Shown: positions 8,139 to 16,262, counted from the stretch's first letter. The stretch: 27,973 nucleotides of DNA from CAYJAD01 sp964372165 (GCA_964372165.1 CAYJPT010000010.1:1-27973); one strand, 5' to 3'. Made by a program: numbers and translations. The notes: a model not told the origin generated them from the sequence alone.

Positions 8139-8957
8139 TTAAAATTCACGCTCAAATACATTACCTTGGCAAAACCAAACGCTATGCTCATAGCCATAGC
8201 TACGTGCATACTGAGCCAACTTATCAAAATCTGCTCCCACATCTTTAACATTATGCGCATCAGAACCAAAGCTTATGGGTAACTGTATTTCAGCTGCAAG
8301 AGCCATAATGTGTGGACCGGGATATATTTCTTTGCACATTTTCCTAAGCCCAGCCGAAGAAATTTCTAAAGCCATACCTGCATCTTTTACAGCGAGTAGT
8401 GCATCACCTATGACATTTTGTGCTTGAGGCAAGCTAACCCAAGTATTAAAATAATCGATGGAAAATATTTTAATTAAATCAATATGCCCCGCTATATTGA
8501 ACAACTTGCTCTCAGCCATACGCCTTGTGGTTTGAAAATAATTGACATAATGCTCATGGCAGTGATTTTTGCGTAAGCTTTGCCAATCTTTAGGGTCGTC
8601 ATCGTAGCCCCAAGTTTGTAAAAAATGAACACTGCCAATTACATAATCAAAGTTGTAGGCATTAAGAGCATTTTTGATGAAATCTAGCTCTTTTTCCATC
8701 CAGTCCATTTCAATACCAAGCAATACTTGACCTGGAAATGCTTTTTGTAACTCCTTAACTTCAGAAACATATTGTGGGAAAAACTTAGTCAATTTGTCAC
8801 GATATTCATTGGTGTAGGTGTAATTGTGCGGCCTTGGCGAATGCTCTGTAAAACCAAACAATTCTATCCCTTTTTTTTGTGCTGCTTCCCACATAGCTTT
8901 AGGTGTGTCCTTGCCGTGGGAGTAAAGGGTGTGATTGTGCAAATCGGCATTAATCAT
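8139..8957 (-). CDS. PHP-family phosphatase, histidinol-phosphatase-like
   Basis: A 272-residue PHP-domain metal-dependent phosphoesterase resembling the HisK/HisJ type of histidinol-phosphatase. Motif 1 is DLHNHTLYSHG with H7 and H9; TEHS gives H39; GSVHF, GHIDL and SFGSDAH supply the later metal ligands. The start MINADLHNH has GGAG five bases upstream and is preferred over an in-frame ATG 18 codons earlier that would add an untypical tail. No other his gene is nearby, so the substrate may be histidinol phosphate or another phosphoester. It should be cytoplasmic. Confidence 0.82.
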   Translation of the reverse strand: MINADLHNHTLYSHGKDTPKAMWEAAQKKGIELFGFTEHSPRPHNYTYTNEYRDKLTKFFPQYVSEVKELQKAFPGQVLLGIEMDWMEKELDFIKNALNAYNFDYVIGSVHFLQTWGYDDDPKDWQSLRKNHCHEHYVNYFQTTRRMAESKLFNIAGHIDLIKIFSIDYFNTWVSLPQAQNVIGDALLAVKDAGMALEISSAGLRKMCKEIYPGPHIMALAAEIQLPISFGSDAHNVKDVGADFDKLAQYARSYGYEHSVWFCQGNVFEREF

Positions 8958-9031
8958 ACTATCTCCGTCAATTGATTGGGTGATAAAAACATTTATAAAA
9001 CAATCTGACAATGTAAATAACTATTTTTTAA

Positions 9032-9079
9032 GGAAACGCACAATATGTTTTTTGACTTGTTGATTTAATCAGCGTTTCC
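9032..9079. repeat. 48-bp GGAAACGC...GCGTTTCC repeat
   Basis: Starts GGAAACGCACAATATG and ends GATTTAATCAGCGTTTCC, with 8-bp perfect terminal inverted repeats. It matches 8045-8091 almost base for base and the reverse complement of 11529-11576. It sits alone between divergent genes. Confidence 0.85.
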
Positions 9080-9188
9080 CTAAAATTACTTATGTGAAGA
9101 AAACATATATAGTATAGGTTAAATGTGCAAATTAATTTTTTAATCTAATTTTTTTGAAAACAATTCTACAGAAAAGACCTTGGTGTAG

Positions 9189-9217
9189 TTGACACAGTGC
9201 ATAAGTTGCATGATAAT
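9189..9217 (+). promoter_or_regulatory. Sigma70-type promoter for the membrane protein gene
   Basis: TTGACA (9189-9194), a 17-base spacer and GATAAT (9212-9217) match the consensus at 11 of 12 positions. It lies 46 bases before the ATG at 9263. Confidence 0.7.
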
Positions 9218-9262
9218 ATTTCATAATCAAACTCTACACTTTTGTTTTTTGGGGGAGGTACC

Positions 9263-9832
9263 ATGCACTTAATTAGTAATTTTTTTGGCCAATTCGGATT
9301 ACTGTGGAAGTTTTTTGGTTTTTTTCAAACACCGTTCATTCGTATCTGGCACATTTTGGCAATTATTTTAGTGTGGGCTCAACTCATTAAAATTTTTCGC
9401 ACACCTATGCTTGATTCATGGCATATCGAATTAGGACTTGCATCAGTGCCATTTATCTGTATTTTTTTATGGGTAAGCTTTAAACGACGAGGGTTAAAAT
9501 ATTTTTTTCCATATTTTTGGGGTGATACAACACAGCTTAATAAAGATATAGAAAAATTGTCTCAAGGAAATGTGCCAGCACCACGCCCTGGTGGGCTACC
9601 TGGTGTTATACAAGGATTTGGTTTTATATCATTTTTCTTCACAGTGTTTTTGGGCTTGCTTTGGTATTTATTATGGGAAAGTGACCCTAGGTTCTCAGTT
9701 GATTTTTTGCATTGGCACAGGTACACCGCTTATGCTTTGCTTGCCTATGCTATTGGGCATGGATGTATGGCTTTATGGCATTTTACAGTGTGGAAAAAAA
9801 GTCAAGCGCAACGCAAGGCTGCTGCTAAATAA
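9263..9832 (+). CDS. Four-helix membrane protein, possible cytochrome b type
   Basis: A 189-residue integral membrane protein with hydrophobic segments at about 25-43, 56-72, 118-138 and 155-176. Histidines lie in or next to the helices (H30, H54, H150, H152, H166, H173). The stretch LHWHRYTAYALLAYAIGHG resembles haem b-ligating helices of the cytochrome b561/hydrogenase cytochrome b group. I infer a di-haem quinone-linked cytochrome, but cannot prove it. The start at MHLISNFF is chosen because GGGGGAGG lies four bases upstream; an earlier in-frame ATG has none. The C-terminus is a basic tail (KKSQAQRKAAAK). No partner oxidoreductase subunit is adjacent. Confidence 0.65.
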   Translation: MHLISNFFGQFGLLWKFFGFFQTPFIRIWHILAIILVWAQLIKIFRTPMLDSWHIELGLASVPFICIFLWVSFKRRGLKYFFPYFWGDTTQLNKDIEKLSQGNVPAPRPGGLPGVIQGFGFISFFFTVFLGLLWYLLWESDPRFSVDFLHWHRYTAYALLAYAIGHGCMALWHFTVWKKSQAQRKAAAK

Positions 9833-9894
9833 ATGTTGAATTTTGCATTAGGCAGACGAGTTAATTATTTGTAAATAAAATATGTGAGGAAGTA

Positions 9895-10596
9895 ATGAAA
9901 AATAGTGCAAGTCTTATTATTGCAATTGGTATTTTTTTAGGTCTTACAAGTCTTGGTTGTTATATTCAGGAAAGTATATTAGGTGTCAATGCTGCACAAA
10001 GGTCTGTGGTAGTCAAAGGGCTTGCTGAAAAAAAAGTTCTGGCAGATAGTGTAGTTTGGCCGATAGTTTTTAGAACAAATGCTTCAACACTTGATGAACT
10101 TGATGCTTCTATTGCTTCTAGTCATGCAACAATTCTTGAGTTTCTTGCTAAGAATGGCATAAGCACTGATGAAATTAGTGTTCTTGCACCGGTTATTGAA
10201 GACAAAAATCTTTATTCTTCAGAAAGTAATAAACCTATATATAATTTTTCTGCTTTAAGTACTATTTCTATTAATTCTAACAAAGTTGCATTAATTGCAG
10301 ATCTTTCGCAAAGTATTGCCAGCTTAGTAAAGACTGGTCTTGCACTTGATAGTCAGTATGCACGCGTAGTTTATAGTTTTACGCAGTTAAATGACATTAA
10401 ACCGCAAATGATTGAAGATGCAACAAAAAATGCACGAGATGTTGCTGAAAAATTTGCTAAAGATTCAAAAAGTGATCTTGGTAAAATCAAAAAGGCGAAT
10501 CAAGGTCTTTTTAGTGTAACGACACCAAACTCTTATCAACCGGAGATGATGTTAGTACGTGTTGTAAGTACAGTTGAATATTACTTGATTGATTAA
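9895..10596 (+). CDS. SIMPL-domain (DUF541) protein, membrane-anchored
   Basis: A 233-residue protein with an N-terminal hydrophobic segment (about residues 4-24), likely an uncleaved anchor or signal, and a periplasmic SIMPL (DUF541/YggE-like) domain. Family features are VVVKGLAEKKVLADSVVWPI near the start, the middle TISINSNKVALIADLSQSI, and the late helix IEDATKNARDVAEKFAKD. The family is linked to stress tolerance in some bacteria, but its biochemical role is unclear. GAGGAAG lies just before the ATG. It follows the membrane protein gene by 62 bases on the same strand, so it may share the promoter at 9189. Confidence 0.82.
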   Translation: MKNSASLIIAIGIFLGLTSLGCYIQESILGVNAAQRSVVVKGLAEKKVLADSVVWPIVFRTNASTLDELDASIASSHATILEFLAKNGISTDEISVLAPVIEDKNLYSSESNKPIYNFSALSTISINSNKVALIADLSQSIASLVKTGLALDSQYARVVYSFTQLNDIKPQMIEDATKNARDVAEKFAKDSKSDLGKIKKANQGLFSVTTPNSYQPEMMLVRVVSTVEYYLID

Positions 10597-10624
10597 TTTA
10601 ATCGAATGAAAATATTGTACTAAT

Positions 10625-10861
10625 ATGCTAACAATTAAATGCTCAGCTTGTCGTCGTAAACTGTGGAAGTATCAAAAATTAGGCCCAGGCGAAGTCTTGC
10701 GTTGCCATAAAGCGCGTATTAGCAAAATGTATGCTGGTGAGGAACGTGATGGCAAAATTTGGTGTATTTGTGGTAAAGTTGTGGGCGTAGATAAGGGTAG
10801 CTTTTTTAATATGATTAAGGGCAGCTTTACTTATGCTGGCACTAAAGTCAATAAGTTGTAA
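10625..10861 (+). CDS. Small four-Cys protein, probable zinc ribbon
   Basis: A 78-residue basic protein. CSAC near the N-terminus pairs with CIC around residue 47-49, and RCH lies between them, a pattern fitting a zinc ribbon. The C-terminal part (GSFFNMIKGSFTYAGTKVNKL) has no recognised motif. It lies 28 bases after the SIMPL gene on the same strand with a weak ribosome binding site. I cannot assign a function; nucleic acid or protein binding is possible. Confidence 0.65.
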   Translation: MLTIKCSACRRKLWKYQKLGPGEVLRCHKARISKMYAGEERDGKIWCICGKVVGVDKGSFFNMIKGSFTYAGTKVNKL

Positions 10862-10922
10862 TCGAACATGCTTTAGCAAGTCTTAAATCAGTAATCTTGG
10901 CATTGGGCAAGTCTCAAGATTG

Positions 10923-10943
10923 TTTTGTGTGTTGCACACAAAA
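10923..10943. other. Hairpin between convergent genes
   Basis: TTTTGTGTG (10923-10931) and CACACAAAA (10935-10943) form a perfect 9-bp stem with a 3-base loop. It lies between the zinc-ribbon gene (+) and the end of the ferrosome operon (-). A good U-tract is absent on both strands, so calling it a terminator is tentative. Confidence 0.4.
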
Positions 10944-11020
10944 TCTATATCATGGGGATTTTGTATTTTTAACTACACTTAACTATGCAAGATATTAGTC
11001 GAGTATGTTATAAAAATATT

Positions 11021-11503
11021 TTATAGCAATGATTTACGCATGCGCTTGATATGCCATAATGACAGGCCTAAAAACAGACCACCGGCTATGGCATGTACGC
11101 GCTCATTACCAACACCAATTGCAAGAGCTGAAATTCCAAGAAATACAGCCATTGTGCGATTGTAAATTTTGCGTTTTTCTCTTGTGGTAAGCTTAGAAAA
11201 AGGTGCTACTAAGTTACAGCATGCTTTATTTGTTTGTGGTAGCGGTGAGGATAATTCGATACCGCTTTGCACTAGCAACTGTTCACCTTGTTTTAAGAGT
11301 TCAAACAAAGTTTCTTGGTCCAGTTGTTCTTCATCATATTTTATTAAAAAAGAACCAGAGCGAATATTAGATTTTAGGTATTCCACCCCCGGAATGTTAA
11401 CTAGCATTCCTTCTATTTGTGCTGTAATCTCACTGTCTTTGAATATAGGATGACGTAAGCGTATCCTGCCCTCCACAAAGGAGGTCACATAGTTCTCAAT
11501 CAT
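11021..11503 (-). CDS. fezC: FezC-like protein with Arg-rich HMA-like domain and two TM helices
   Basis: A 160-residue protein. Residues 1-75 resemble an HMA-like fold in which the usual CxxC is absent and an Arg-rich EGRIRLRHP (11-19) occurs, mirroring GRLRLR at 13-18 of the upstream ATPase. Two hydrophobic segments at about 117-131 and 136-151 end in a basic tail (KRMRKSLL). A small protein resembling the N-terminus of the P1B-6 ATPase is characteristic of ferrosome (fez) gene clusters described in Desulfovibrio magneticus; the letter C is from memory. The start MIENYV is preferred because GGAG then lies seven bases upstream. It is the last gene of the operon, separated from the ATPase by a repeat element. 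Confidence 0.7.
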   Translation of the reverse strand: MIENYVTSFVEGRIRLRHPIFKDSEITAQIEGMLVNIPGVEYLKSNIRSGSFLIKYDEEQLDQETLFELLKQGEQLLVQSGIELSSPLPQTNKACCNLVAPFSKLTTREKRKIYNRTMAVFLGISALAIGVGNERVHAIAGGLFLGLSLWHIKRMRKSLL

Positions 11504-11528
11504 GGTCATTCTCCGTTAGTGATGTTAT

Positions 11529-11712
11529 GGAAACGCTGATTAAATCAACAAGCCAAAAAACATATTGTGCGTTTCCTTGCAAATTAGGCAATTGTGCTCA
11601 CTTTGCACGCCGCACGAGAGCAAAAAAACACGCTTTTTTGCGTCCCACAGAGCGAATGAAGGCAGTGTGCCTTTCTGATTTATTCTGCTTGCAGAAAAAT
11701 CAGCATTTTCTA
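11529..11712. repeat. Longest copy of the modular repeat, inside the ferrosome operon
   Basis: A 184-bp element. The left end GGAAACGCTGATTAAATC and the complement of the right end (TAGAAAATGCTGATTTTT) form an imperfect terminal inverted repeat. Modules in order are the 48-bp GGAAACGC...GCGTTTCC unit (11529-11576), a TTAGGCAATTGTGC block, a GCAAAAAA...TTTTTTGC hairpin block (about 11619-11641) also found at 16841-16900, and a CTGATTTATTCTGC hairpin shared with 7991-8018. Its right edge touches the ATPase stop codon (11710-11712), and it fills nearly the whole gap to the next gene. Confidence 0.8.
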
Positions 11713-13794
11713 ATGTTGCACCGGAACAAGTGGTCGCATGGCATTAATGGTCACTCCAACCGTGGTAGCATTATGCAATACCGCTGAAATAGTTGGTGTT
11801 ATTATACCAAAAAGACTTAGAGCAAGATATACAGAATTAAGGCCAGTATTATAAGCAAAATTGGTCTTAATGCGTCCTAATACTCTTTGCCCAAGCAAGC
11901 GCGCAACGAGTAATCCTTCCAGTGAGCTATGTGTTAATACCACATCTGCTACCTCTTGCGCAAGGTCTGTTCCGTCACGTAAACTTACGCCCACATCTGC
12001 CAAGGATAGTGCTGGTGTATCATTCATCCCATCGCCAACCATGATGACCTTTGCACCTTCATCTTGGAGCTTTTGAATAATGCTGGCTTTATTAACCGGT
12101 AGTATTTTTGAATAAACTTCTTTAATACCAAGTTGGTCAGCAATATTTTGAGCAGAGCGTGTCTCATCACCTGTAATCATAACAATACGCTCAATACCTG
12201 AAGCATGCAAGCCTTGAATTACTTCTGCTGCTTCTGCACGTATGGTATCTTCTATGGCAATAAGTCCTGCAATTTCATTGTCAATTGCAAGATACAATAA
12301 TGAATAGCCTTGAGATAATAGCGCATTTGCTTCACTTTCTAATGGAGCAAGTGAGATTTTTTCATCTTCACAAATATAATGTCTGCTGCCTAATAAAACT
12401 CGTCTATCTTTCCATTTACTTGCTATACCGTGTGCAACAATATATTCAACTTCGCTATGCTCTTCACGATGCAGTAAATTTTCTTCTTCAGCTTTTTGTA
12501 CAACAGCACGCGCTACCGGATGAGGAAAATGCTCCTCAAGGCATGCAGCAAGCCTTAATGTTTCTCTTTCTGAAAGCTCACCGCGAGCTACAATTTTTGC
12601 AACACGAGGTTTTGCTTGTGTTAATGTGCCGGTTTTATCAAATACAACAGTATCGGCATTGGCTAATCCCTCTAAGAATACACCGCCTTTAATGAGTATG
12701 CCACGGCTTGCACCTTCACGCATGGCAGCTAAAATCGCCAGAGGTGTTGCAAGACGCAATGCACAAGAATAGTCAACTAAAAGCACCGATGCTGCACGCA
12801 TGGTATTGCGTGTAATAAGCCATACTAAGCCTGATAATAAGAAAGTAAAAGGTACGGCAAGATCAGCCATGCGCATGGCTTTGCCCTCAATGGACGCTTT
12901 TAAGTGTTGTGACTCTTCAATAAATTCTATAATTTTTTGTAGCCGAGTTTCAGTGCCTATATGGGTTGGGCGGATAAAGAGTATGCCGTCTTCAAGCACA
13001 GTGCCAGCAAAAACAGACCCACCTGCTTTACGAAAAACACCTTCAGGCTCTCCTGTCATAGAAGCTTGGTTTACAATAGCTTCTCCCTCAACAACAACTC
13101 CATCTACAGCAATAACATTGCCAGAGCGCACAATAATAACATCATCAAGAGTTAATTGGTCAAGCGGTATAACTATTTCTTCACCGTCACGGCGTATCCA
13201 TACTGTGTCAATATCAAGGCTTAAGCTATTTGCAAGGCTTGCTCGTGATGATTGTCTAGTCCATTCTTCAAGAGCATTGCCCATACCTAATAAAAAGGTA
13301 AGCAAGCTTACGGTGCGAAAATCTCGACGGAAAAGTGAAATTAAAATGGCGGTGGCATCAAGAACGTCAACATTAAGCTTACCTTTAAGCAGGCTACGTA
13401 CACCTTCCATTATGTATGGGATGGCTCCTTTGATGGCGCCAAAGATGCGAAAACCCATGGGCATAAGTGGTCGTAAAACCATATAACGAAATATTGGCCA
13501 CAAAAATGGGTTTGCCCCCACACTTGGCACTATGTCATTGCTTGTCAAAGTGGCATTAGTAAGGGTGGGGGCATTGTGAATGCCTAAAGCCTCAAGAGCA
13601 GTCTCACGGGCTTGCCCATTTTGATACCAGAACAAAACACTGCCAGTTCTGGCATTAACTTGTAATCCTAGAATGTCTGAACATTCACCAAGTATGCGTT
13701 TAATTCGCTTTACACTGCGAATACTCAAAGGTTGAGCAGAACGTAAACGCAATCTACCATAATTGGGCAATTCGTGAACAATGCTTAGTTGCAT
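11710..13794 (-). CDS. fezB: P1B-6-type ATPase FezB of a ferrosome operon
   Basis: A 694-residue P-type ATPase. In order: an Arg-rich HMA-like N-terminus with GRLRLR (13-18) and no CxxC; TGEP (247-250); the transmembrane metal motif SCAL (343-346) in place of CPC; DKTGT with the phosphorylated D386; the HP locus (425-426); TGDE; and GDGMND (587-592). Loss of the Cys-based metal sites and the SCA motif place it in the P1B-6 group, whose ferrosome member FezB drives formation of membrane-bound iron granules. The glycine-zipper gene lies 11 bases upstream. A Fur box before the operon supports iron control. Direct proof of iron transport is not available from sequence. Confidence 0.85.
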   Translation of the reverse strand: MQLSIVHELPNYGRLRLRSAQPLSIRSVKRIKRILGECSDILGLQVNARTGSVLFWYQNGQARETALEALGIHNAPTLTNATLTSNDIVPSVGANPFLWPIFRYMVLRPLMPMGFRIFGAIKGAIPYIMEGVRSLLKGKLNVDVLDATAILISLFRRDFRTVSLLTFLLGMGNALEEWTRQSSRASLANSLSLDIDTVWIRRDGEEIVIPLDQLTLDDVIIVRSGNVIAVDGVVVEGEAIVNQASMTGEPEGVFRKAGGSVFAGTVLEDGILFIRPTHIGTETRLQKIIEFIEESQHLKASIEGKAMRMADLAVPFTFLLSGLVWLITRNTMRAASVLLVDYSCALRLATPLAILAAMREGASRGILIKGGVFLEGLANADTVVFDKTGTLTQAKPRVAKIVARGELSERETLRLAACLEEHFPHPVARAVVQKAEEENLLHREEHSEVEYIVAHGIASKWKDRRVLLGSRHYICEDEKISLAPLESEANALLSQGYSLLYLAIDNEIAGLIAIEDTIRAEAAEVIQGLHASGIERIVMITGDETRSAQNIADQLGIKEVYSKILPVNKASIIQKLQDEGAKVIMVGDGMNDTPALSLADVGVSLRDGTDLAQEVADVVLTHSSLEGLLVARLLGQRVLGRIKTNFAYNTGLNSVYLALSLFGIITPTISAVLHNATTVGVTINAMRPLVPVQH

Positions 13795-13805
13795 AGTTTT
13801 TACTC

Positions 13806-14054
13806 TTATTTTGCAGCTTCTTTTTCAGTTTTACGTTTTTCGGCAGAATTTTGTGCTTCTGCAACCAAGTCTTCAACATTTTCTTTTAATGTGTCAACTT
13901 TACCCATTAAAGCGTCCTTGGCATCAATGCCACGGCTGATTAAGTTAGCTGCTGCGGGACGGATACCATCTTGGCGAGCAACCACAGTTGCACCTATGGC
14001 GCCAACTACGGCACCACCTAAAAATGTTAGAGCAAATCTCCAAAATCCATTCAT
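13806..14054 (-). CDS. Small glycine-zipper membrane protein of the ferrosome operon
   Basis: An 82-residue protein with one hydrophobic N-terminal segment carrying a glycine zipper (GGAVVGAIGA, about 13-22), then an amphipathic, Lys/Glu/Ala-rich tail predicted as a long helix, similar in outline to YtxH-type proteins. The second of two adjacent ATGs is preferred because AAGGAG then lies six bases upstream. Small Ala/Gly-zipper proteins accompany FezB in ferrosome clusters and may shape the organelle membrane, so this could be FezA; the symbol is left blank because I am not certain of the naming. It is the first gene after the Fur-controlled promoter. Confidence 0.75.
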   Translation of the reverse strand: MNGFWRFALTFLGGAVVGAIGATVVARQDGIRPAAANLISRGIDAKDALMGKVDTLKENVEDLVAEAQNSAEKRKTEKEAAK

Positions 14055-14066
14055 CATGTTCTCCTT

Positions 14067-14102
14067 GTTAAAATCAATGTTAAAATTAATGTTAAAATTA
14101 AT
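14067..14102. repeat. Three tandem 12-bp repeats in the ferrosome leader
   Basis: GTTAAAATCAAT is followed by two exact copies of GTTAAAATTAAT, in register and with no spacer. On the transcript (minus strand) they lie immediately upstream of the AAGGAG of the first operon gene. They could be slippage-prone or bind a regulator. Confidence 0.8.
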
Positions 14103-14183
14103 TTACATTTTTCTCAAAATAGCAAAATCAAACTTAGCCATGCCAAATAAATTTGTAAAGGTTTTTTTTTGTATGCATTCAAA

Positions 14184-14206
14184 TTTACAATGATTATCAT
14201 TGTAAA
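14184..14206 (-). promoter_or_regulatory. Fur box upstream of the ferrosome operon
   Basis: A perfect 23-bp palindrome: the half-site TTTACAATGAT, a central T, and its complement ATCATTGTAAA. The TGATTATCA core matches the classical Fur consensus. It lies about 130 bases before the glycine-zipper gene. The menE stop is about 80 bases away on its other side, and menE reads away from it, so the ferrosome operon is the evident target. Repression by Fe-Fur when iron is plentiful is inferred. Confidence 0.85.
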
Positions 14207-14285
14207 GAGGGTTGATGAAAAAAGTTTTCAACAGTGTAGCATGAGGTAAAATGTGCTTTTGCAGGCGGCAGCTCATCTTTGGTTT

Positions 14286-15413
14286 TTAATTTTTTTTCTC
14301 ATCTATTAATTGTTTTTGAAAATAAAAATCATGCACCAATTCTCTAGTTTTTATCCTGTCAGGTTTGCCATTACCTGTAAGAGGAAGCTTTGGCAAAATA
14401 ATATGCACTTTAGGAACTTTGTGCTTATGAAGCTTAGAACATAAAATACGCCAATTATGACAAGGCTTTTCTGTACACAAAACCAATTGCTCGCCAAGTT
14501 CATGGTGTGCTACTGAAGAAATTTGAAAAGCTATGTCTATAGTATTTGAGAGTTTTTCCTCAATTTCCTCAATTTGTATTTTTATGCCACCACTATTCAC
14601 AACATTATCAATTCTTCCTAAAATTTCAAAACGCCCATCGCTATAAATTTGAGCTAAATCATTGGTGGTTAAAGGTTGGCTATTCGTCTTTGTATCATGG
14701 ATAACAAGGGTTTGATTGTCTGAAAGTGATACGCTTACCTGATTAAGAGGGGTAAAATACTTGCTGGCATCAATTCCATTTAATTTACGTAAAGCAATGT
14801 GCGATAGCGTTTCTGTCATACCATAGCCAAGCCAAACATTATTCGGAAATAATTTTAGCTTGTCCTCAAGACTTGGCAATACCGCCATTCCACCAAGTAA
14901 AAGGTGTTTAACTTGTTGTAAATAAAGTTTTTCTTCTGTGTGATACAATGATGTGGCTACCTGCTGAGGTGTCATGGCTACAAAGTCTGGAGCAAAAGCA
15001 ATATCTCGCATAGGGTTTAGCGATGGAGTTACATGATGAAGGTCTAAACCTGCTACAAGAGCTCGCACCACCATCATTTTTGCACCAATAAAGTTTAACG
15101 GCATGCAAAGTAATGCACTATCACCTGGTTTTAGCTTAAGAAAGGTACATGTTCTTATGGCACTTGCTAACATATGTTGCTTTTTCGCAAGAAAGCTCTT
15201 TGCTTTGCCAGTGGAGCCAGAGGTGAAAACTTCAATGCTATCACTATCATTAAACCAGTTAATAAGAAAGCTATAAAGCTCAGTTTGGCTTGTTTGTGAA
15301 TCAGCAGCAACTTGAAGATCAATTTTTAAATCTTCAAGTTGCTGCTTGGTATAGTATTTACCCTTAAAGCATAATGCTTGTTTTTGTATGTTTACATTGA
15401 AGTTTATAGACAT
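14286..15413 (-). CDS. menE: o-Succinylbenzoate-CoA ligase MenE
   Basis: MenE activates o-succinylbenzoate to its CoA thioester using ATP. The 375-residue protein has the AMP-binding P-loop TSGSTGK (64-70), the adenylate motif GYGMTET, the hinge GRIDNVVNSGG and a catalytic lysine near 350 in PLTGNGKPD. It is shorter than the roughly 450-490 residues of many MenE proteins but retains all core motifs. It lies 10 bases after menB with no clear ribosome binding site, so translation is probably coupled. It is the last gene of the leftward men operon. Confidence 0.92.
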   Translation of the reverse strand: MSINFNVNIQKQALCFKGKYYTKQQLEDLKIDLQVAADSQTSQTELYSFLINWFNDSDSIEVFTSGSTGKAKSFLAKKQHMLASAIRTCTFLKLKPGDSALLCMPLNFIGAKMMVVRALVAGLDLHHVTPSLNPMRDIAFAPDFVAMTPQQVATSLYHTEEKLYLQQVKHLLLGGMAVLPSLEDKLKLFPNNVWLGYGMTETLSHIALRKLNGIDASKYFTPLNQVSVSLSDNQTLVIHDTKTNSQPLTTNDLAQIYSDGRFEILGRIDNVVNSGGIKIQIEEIEEKLSNTIDIAFQISSVAHHELGEQLVLCTEKPCHNWRILCSKLHKHKVPKVHIILPKLPLTGNGKPDRIKTRELVHDFYFQKQLIDEKKN

Positions 15414-15423
15414 AAATTATTAT

Positions 15424-16245
15424 TTAAGGAAACTTTGGGTATTTTTGAAAATTTGGTTTACGCTTTTCTAAAAACGCTTTGCCACCCTCCTTGGCTTCTT
15501 CTGTTAAGTAGTAGAGCAAGGTTGCATCCCCTGCAAGTTCTTGTATGCCAGCTTGTCCGTCAAGTTCTGCGTTTAAGCCTGCTTTTATCATTCTTAATGC
15601 CATGGGGCTGTGTTCCATCATGGTATTACCCCACAACACTACTTCATCTTCCAAGTCTTTTAATGGTACAACTTTATTTACTAAACCCATGTCTAATGCT
15701 TCTTGTGCGGAGTATTGTTTGCACATAAACCATATTTCTCTTGCTTTTTTTTGACCAACAACTCGAGCAAGGTATGAAGATCCAAAACCAGCATCAAAAC
15801 TGCCAACACGTGGACCGGTTTGTCCAAAAATTGCATTATCAGAAGCTATGGATATATCACACACCACATGCAATACATGTCCACCACCAATGGCAAATCC
15901 ATTAACCATTGCAATTACAGGCTTTGGTAGCGAGCGTATTTGCTTTTGCACGTCAAGAATGTTTAAGCGCGCAACGCCATCTTTGCCAACATATCCACCG
16001 TGCCCTTTAACATTCATGTCGCCACCACTACAAAATGCTTTGTCGCCAGCTCCGGTAATAACAACTACTGCAATGTCTTGATCGTTTCTGCAATAGTTAA
16101 GGGCTTCGCTCATTTCGCCAACAGTAGTAGGTGTAAAAGCATTGCGGTATCTCTCTCTATTAATGGTTATTTTGGCTATACCATTATAGTAATCAAAAAA
16201 TATTTCTTCATACTCTTTAATGGTTTGCCATGTTCTTTCACTCAT
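15424..16245 (-). CDS. menB: 1,4-Dihydroxy-2-naphthoyl-CoA synthase MenB
   Basis: MenB closes o-succinylbenzoyl-CoA to 1,4-dihydroxy-2-naphthoyl-CoA. The 273-residue crotonase-fold protein closely follows the Bacillus subtilis form in length. The oxyanion-hole region is GDKAFCSGGD; QTGP (142-145) is the signature of type I, bicarbonate-dependent MenB; D151 in GSFDAG and the C-terminal KRKPNFQKYP are conserved. The start at MSERTWQT is chosen because GGAG lies six bases upstream and it aligns with family starts; an ATG seven codons earlier overlaps the thioesterase stop and is the alternative. Confidence 0.95.
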   Translation of the reverse strand: MSERTWQTIKEYEEIFFDYYNGIAKITINRERYRNAFTPTTVGEMSEALNYCRNDQDIAVVVITGAGDKAFCSGGDMNVKGHGGYVGKDGVARLNILDVQKQIRSLPKPVIAMVNGFAIGGGHVLHVVCDISIASDNAIFGQTGPRVGSFDAGFGSSYLARVVGQKKAREIWFMCKQYSAQEALDMGLVNKVVPLKDLEDEVVLWGNTMMEHSPMALRMIKAGLNAELDGQAGIQELAGDATLLYYLTEEAKEGGKAFLEKRKPNFQKYPKFP

Positions 16246-16262
16246 AGTTTTCTCCATTGGCT

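Larger units (their letters stand above)
8958..9262. other. Divergent intergenic region, PHP gene to membrane protein gene
   Basis: No gene is seen in these 305 bases. They contain the 48-bp repeat at 9032-9079 and the rightward promoter at 9189-9217; the rest is AT-rich without evident structure. GGGGGAGG at 9251-9258 is the ribosome binding site of the next gene. Confidence 0.5.

Noticed and set aside
8139..8957. DNA polymerase X or PolIIIA PHP domain
   Set aside because: The protein is a stand-alone PHP domain of 272 residues with no polymerase domain.
11527..11787. 86-codon open frame on the plus strand
   Set aside because: It consists mostly of the modular repeat and the antisense end of fezB.
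12285..12692. 135-codon open frame on the plus strand
   Set aside because: Antisense to fezB, with a biased composition and no family resemblance.
12800..13486. 228-codon open frame on the plus strand
   Set aside because: It lies wholly antisense to fezB, has a low-complexity Ser/Thr/Lys-rich product and no ribosome binding site, so it is a shadow of the ATPase gene.
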